Source: an uncultured Chloroflexales bacterium (GTDB lineage Bacteria > Chloroflexota > Chloroflexia > Chloroflexales > Chloroflexaceae). Taken from it: a stretch of DNA of 48,633 nt. Within the stretch, counting starts at the first letter, position 1. Each line of letters opens with the position of its first letter. The notes below the pieces were generated by a model. It saw only the letters and a program-made list of their open reading frames with translations, was not told the origin of the DNA and ran no database searches. The DNA is taken from NCBI GenBank assembly GCA_937925925.1, contig CALANA010000044.1, positions 1 to 48,633 on the forward strand, read 5' to 3'. Shown here piece after piece: positions 48,577-48,633 of the stretch. Made by a program: the position numbers and the translations under genes.

Positions 48577-48633
48577 CAAATAGCTCTAGTACACGATGAC
48601 GGAAATAGCTCCAGGATTTTGTCATGCTGAGCG
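48577..48633. repeat. Repeat at the right window edge
   Basis: CAAATAGCTCTAG (48577) and GAAATAGCTCCAG (48601) are near-identical direct repeats, and the window ends in TTTGTCATGCTGAGCG, which looks like the start of a D-type interior repeat that continues outside. Confidence 0.4.

Overview
The window looks like a chromosomal segment of a Chloroflexota bacterium, most likely class Chloroflexia (filamentous, Chloroflexales-like). This is an inference from gene types and repeat style; no rRNA or species marker is present. Gene density is moderate. Intergenic spaces of 0.3 to 1.1 kb are filled with short palindromic elements, and the window carries housekeeping islands separated by these repeats. 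No CRISPR array, prophage, transposase gene or plasmid gene was found.

Layout. 1-1526 (-) is the body of a secreted clan GH-A glycoside hydrolase cut by the window edge. 2024-2316 (-) holds tRNA-Ser(GCT), tRNA-Ser(TGA) and tRNA-Trp(CCA). Then msrA, an AI-2E-family permease, a LysR regulator with an operator-like palindrome, and a CNNM/CBS protein followed at once by pcrA (6.7-10.1 kb). Between 10.5 and 13.2 kb are three small orphan genes, a CAT-anticodon tRNA and a repeat thicket. glnA (13.2-14.7 kb) is followed by a long repeat-filled leader in front of rplS (15.8 kb), then a methyltransferase, rnhB and a small membrane hydrolase-like gene. 18.5-22.7 kb carries a DUF6624-like protein, a MarR regulator with a clear promoter/operator, a polytopic membrane protein, a Sua5-type tsaC and a 54-aa gene. 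23.3-25.8 kb is a two-gene operon (flippase-like UPF0104 protein plus FAD oxidoreductase). 26.1-29.4 kb is the translation operon infC-rpmI-rplT-trmH-pheS, where infC starts at AUU and has an acidic repeat tail. 29.9-31.7 kb is a membrane glycosyltransferase-like protein, followed by a 40-bp tandem hairpin array. 32.4-34.2 kb carries a lipoprotein gene and a frameshifted secreted beta-propeller-like gene. After that come an orphan NarL-type response regulator, a THUMP-like methyltransferase, ilvE, smpB, a BMP-family ABC substrate-binding lipoprotein, a membrane-bound GAF-SARP fusion regulator, a CoA-disulfide-reductase-like flavoprotein, an SRPBCC protein, a HAMP-STAS membrane sensor and a helical protein of unknown function.

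The most striking layer is the intergenic one. At least eight families of short (about 110-370 bp) inverted-repeat elements without coding capacity can be told apart by their termini (called A, B, C, D, E, G, H and I here). Family E carries perfect 9-bp target duplications at two loci. At 38.9-39.1 kb an I element sits inside an E element, and removing it together with one copy of a 12-bp flanking repeat restores a perfect stem-loop of the host element. H2 sits in A4, and I1 sits in H3. The elements also touch genes: a repeat codes for a duplicated octapeptide inside PcrA, an H terminus supplies a TATAAT upstream of msrA, and two elements lie between a candidate promoter and rplS. No transposase in the window explains their movement.

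Two one-protein signalling designs also stand out: the nine-helix membrane GAF-SARP regulator and the 4-helix-bundle/HAMP/STAS protein. Both place an unusual output domain directly on a membrane sensor.
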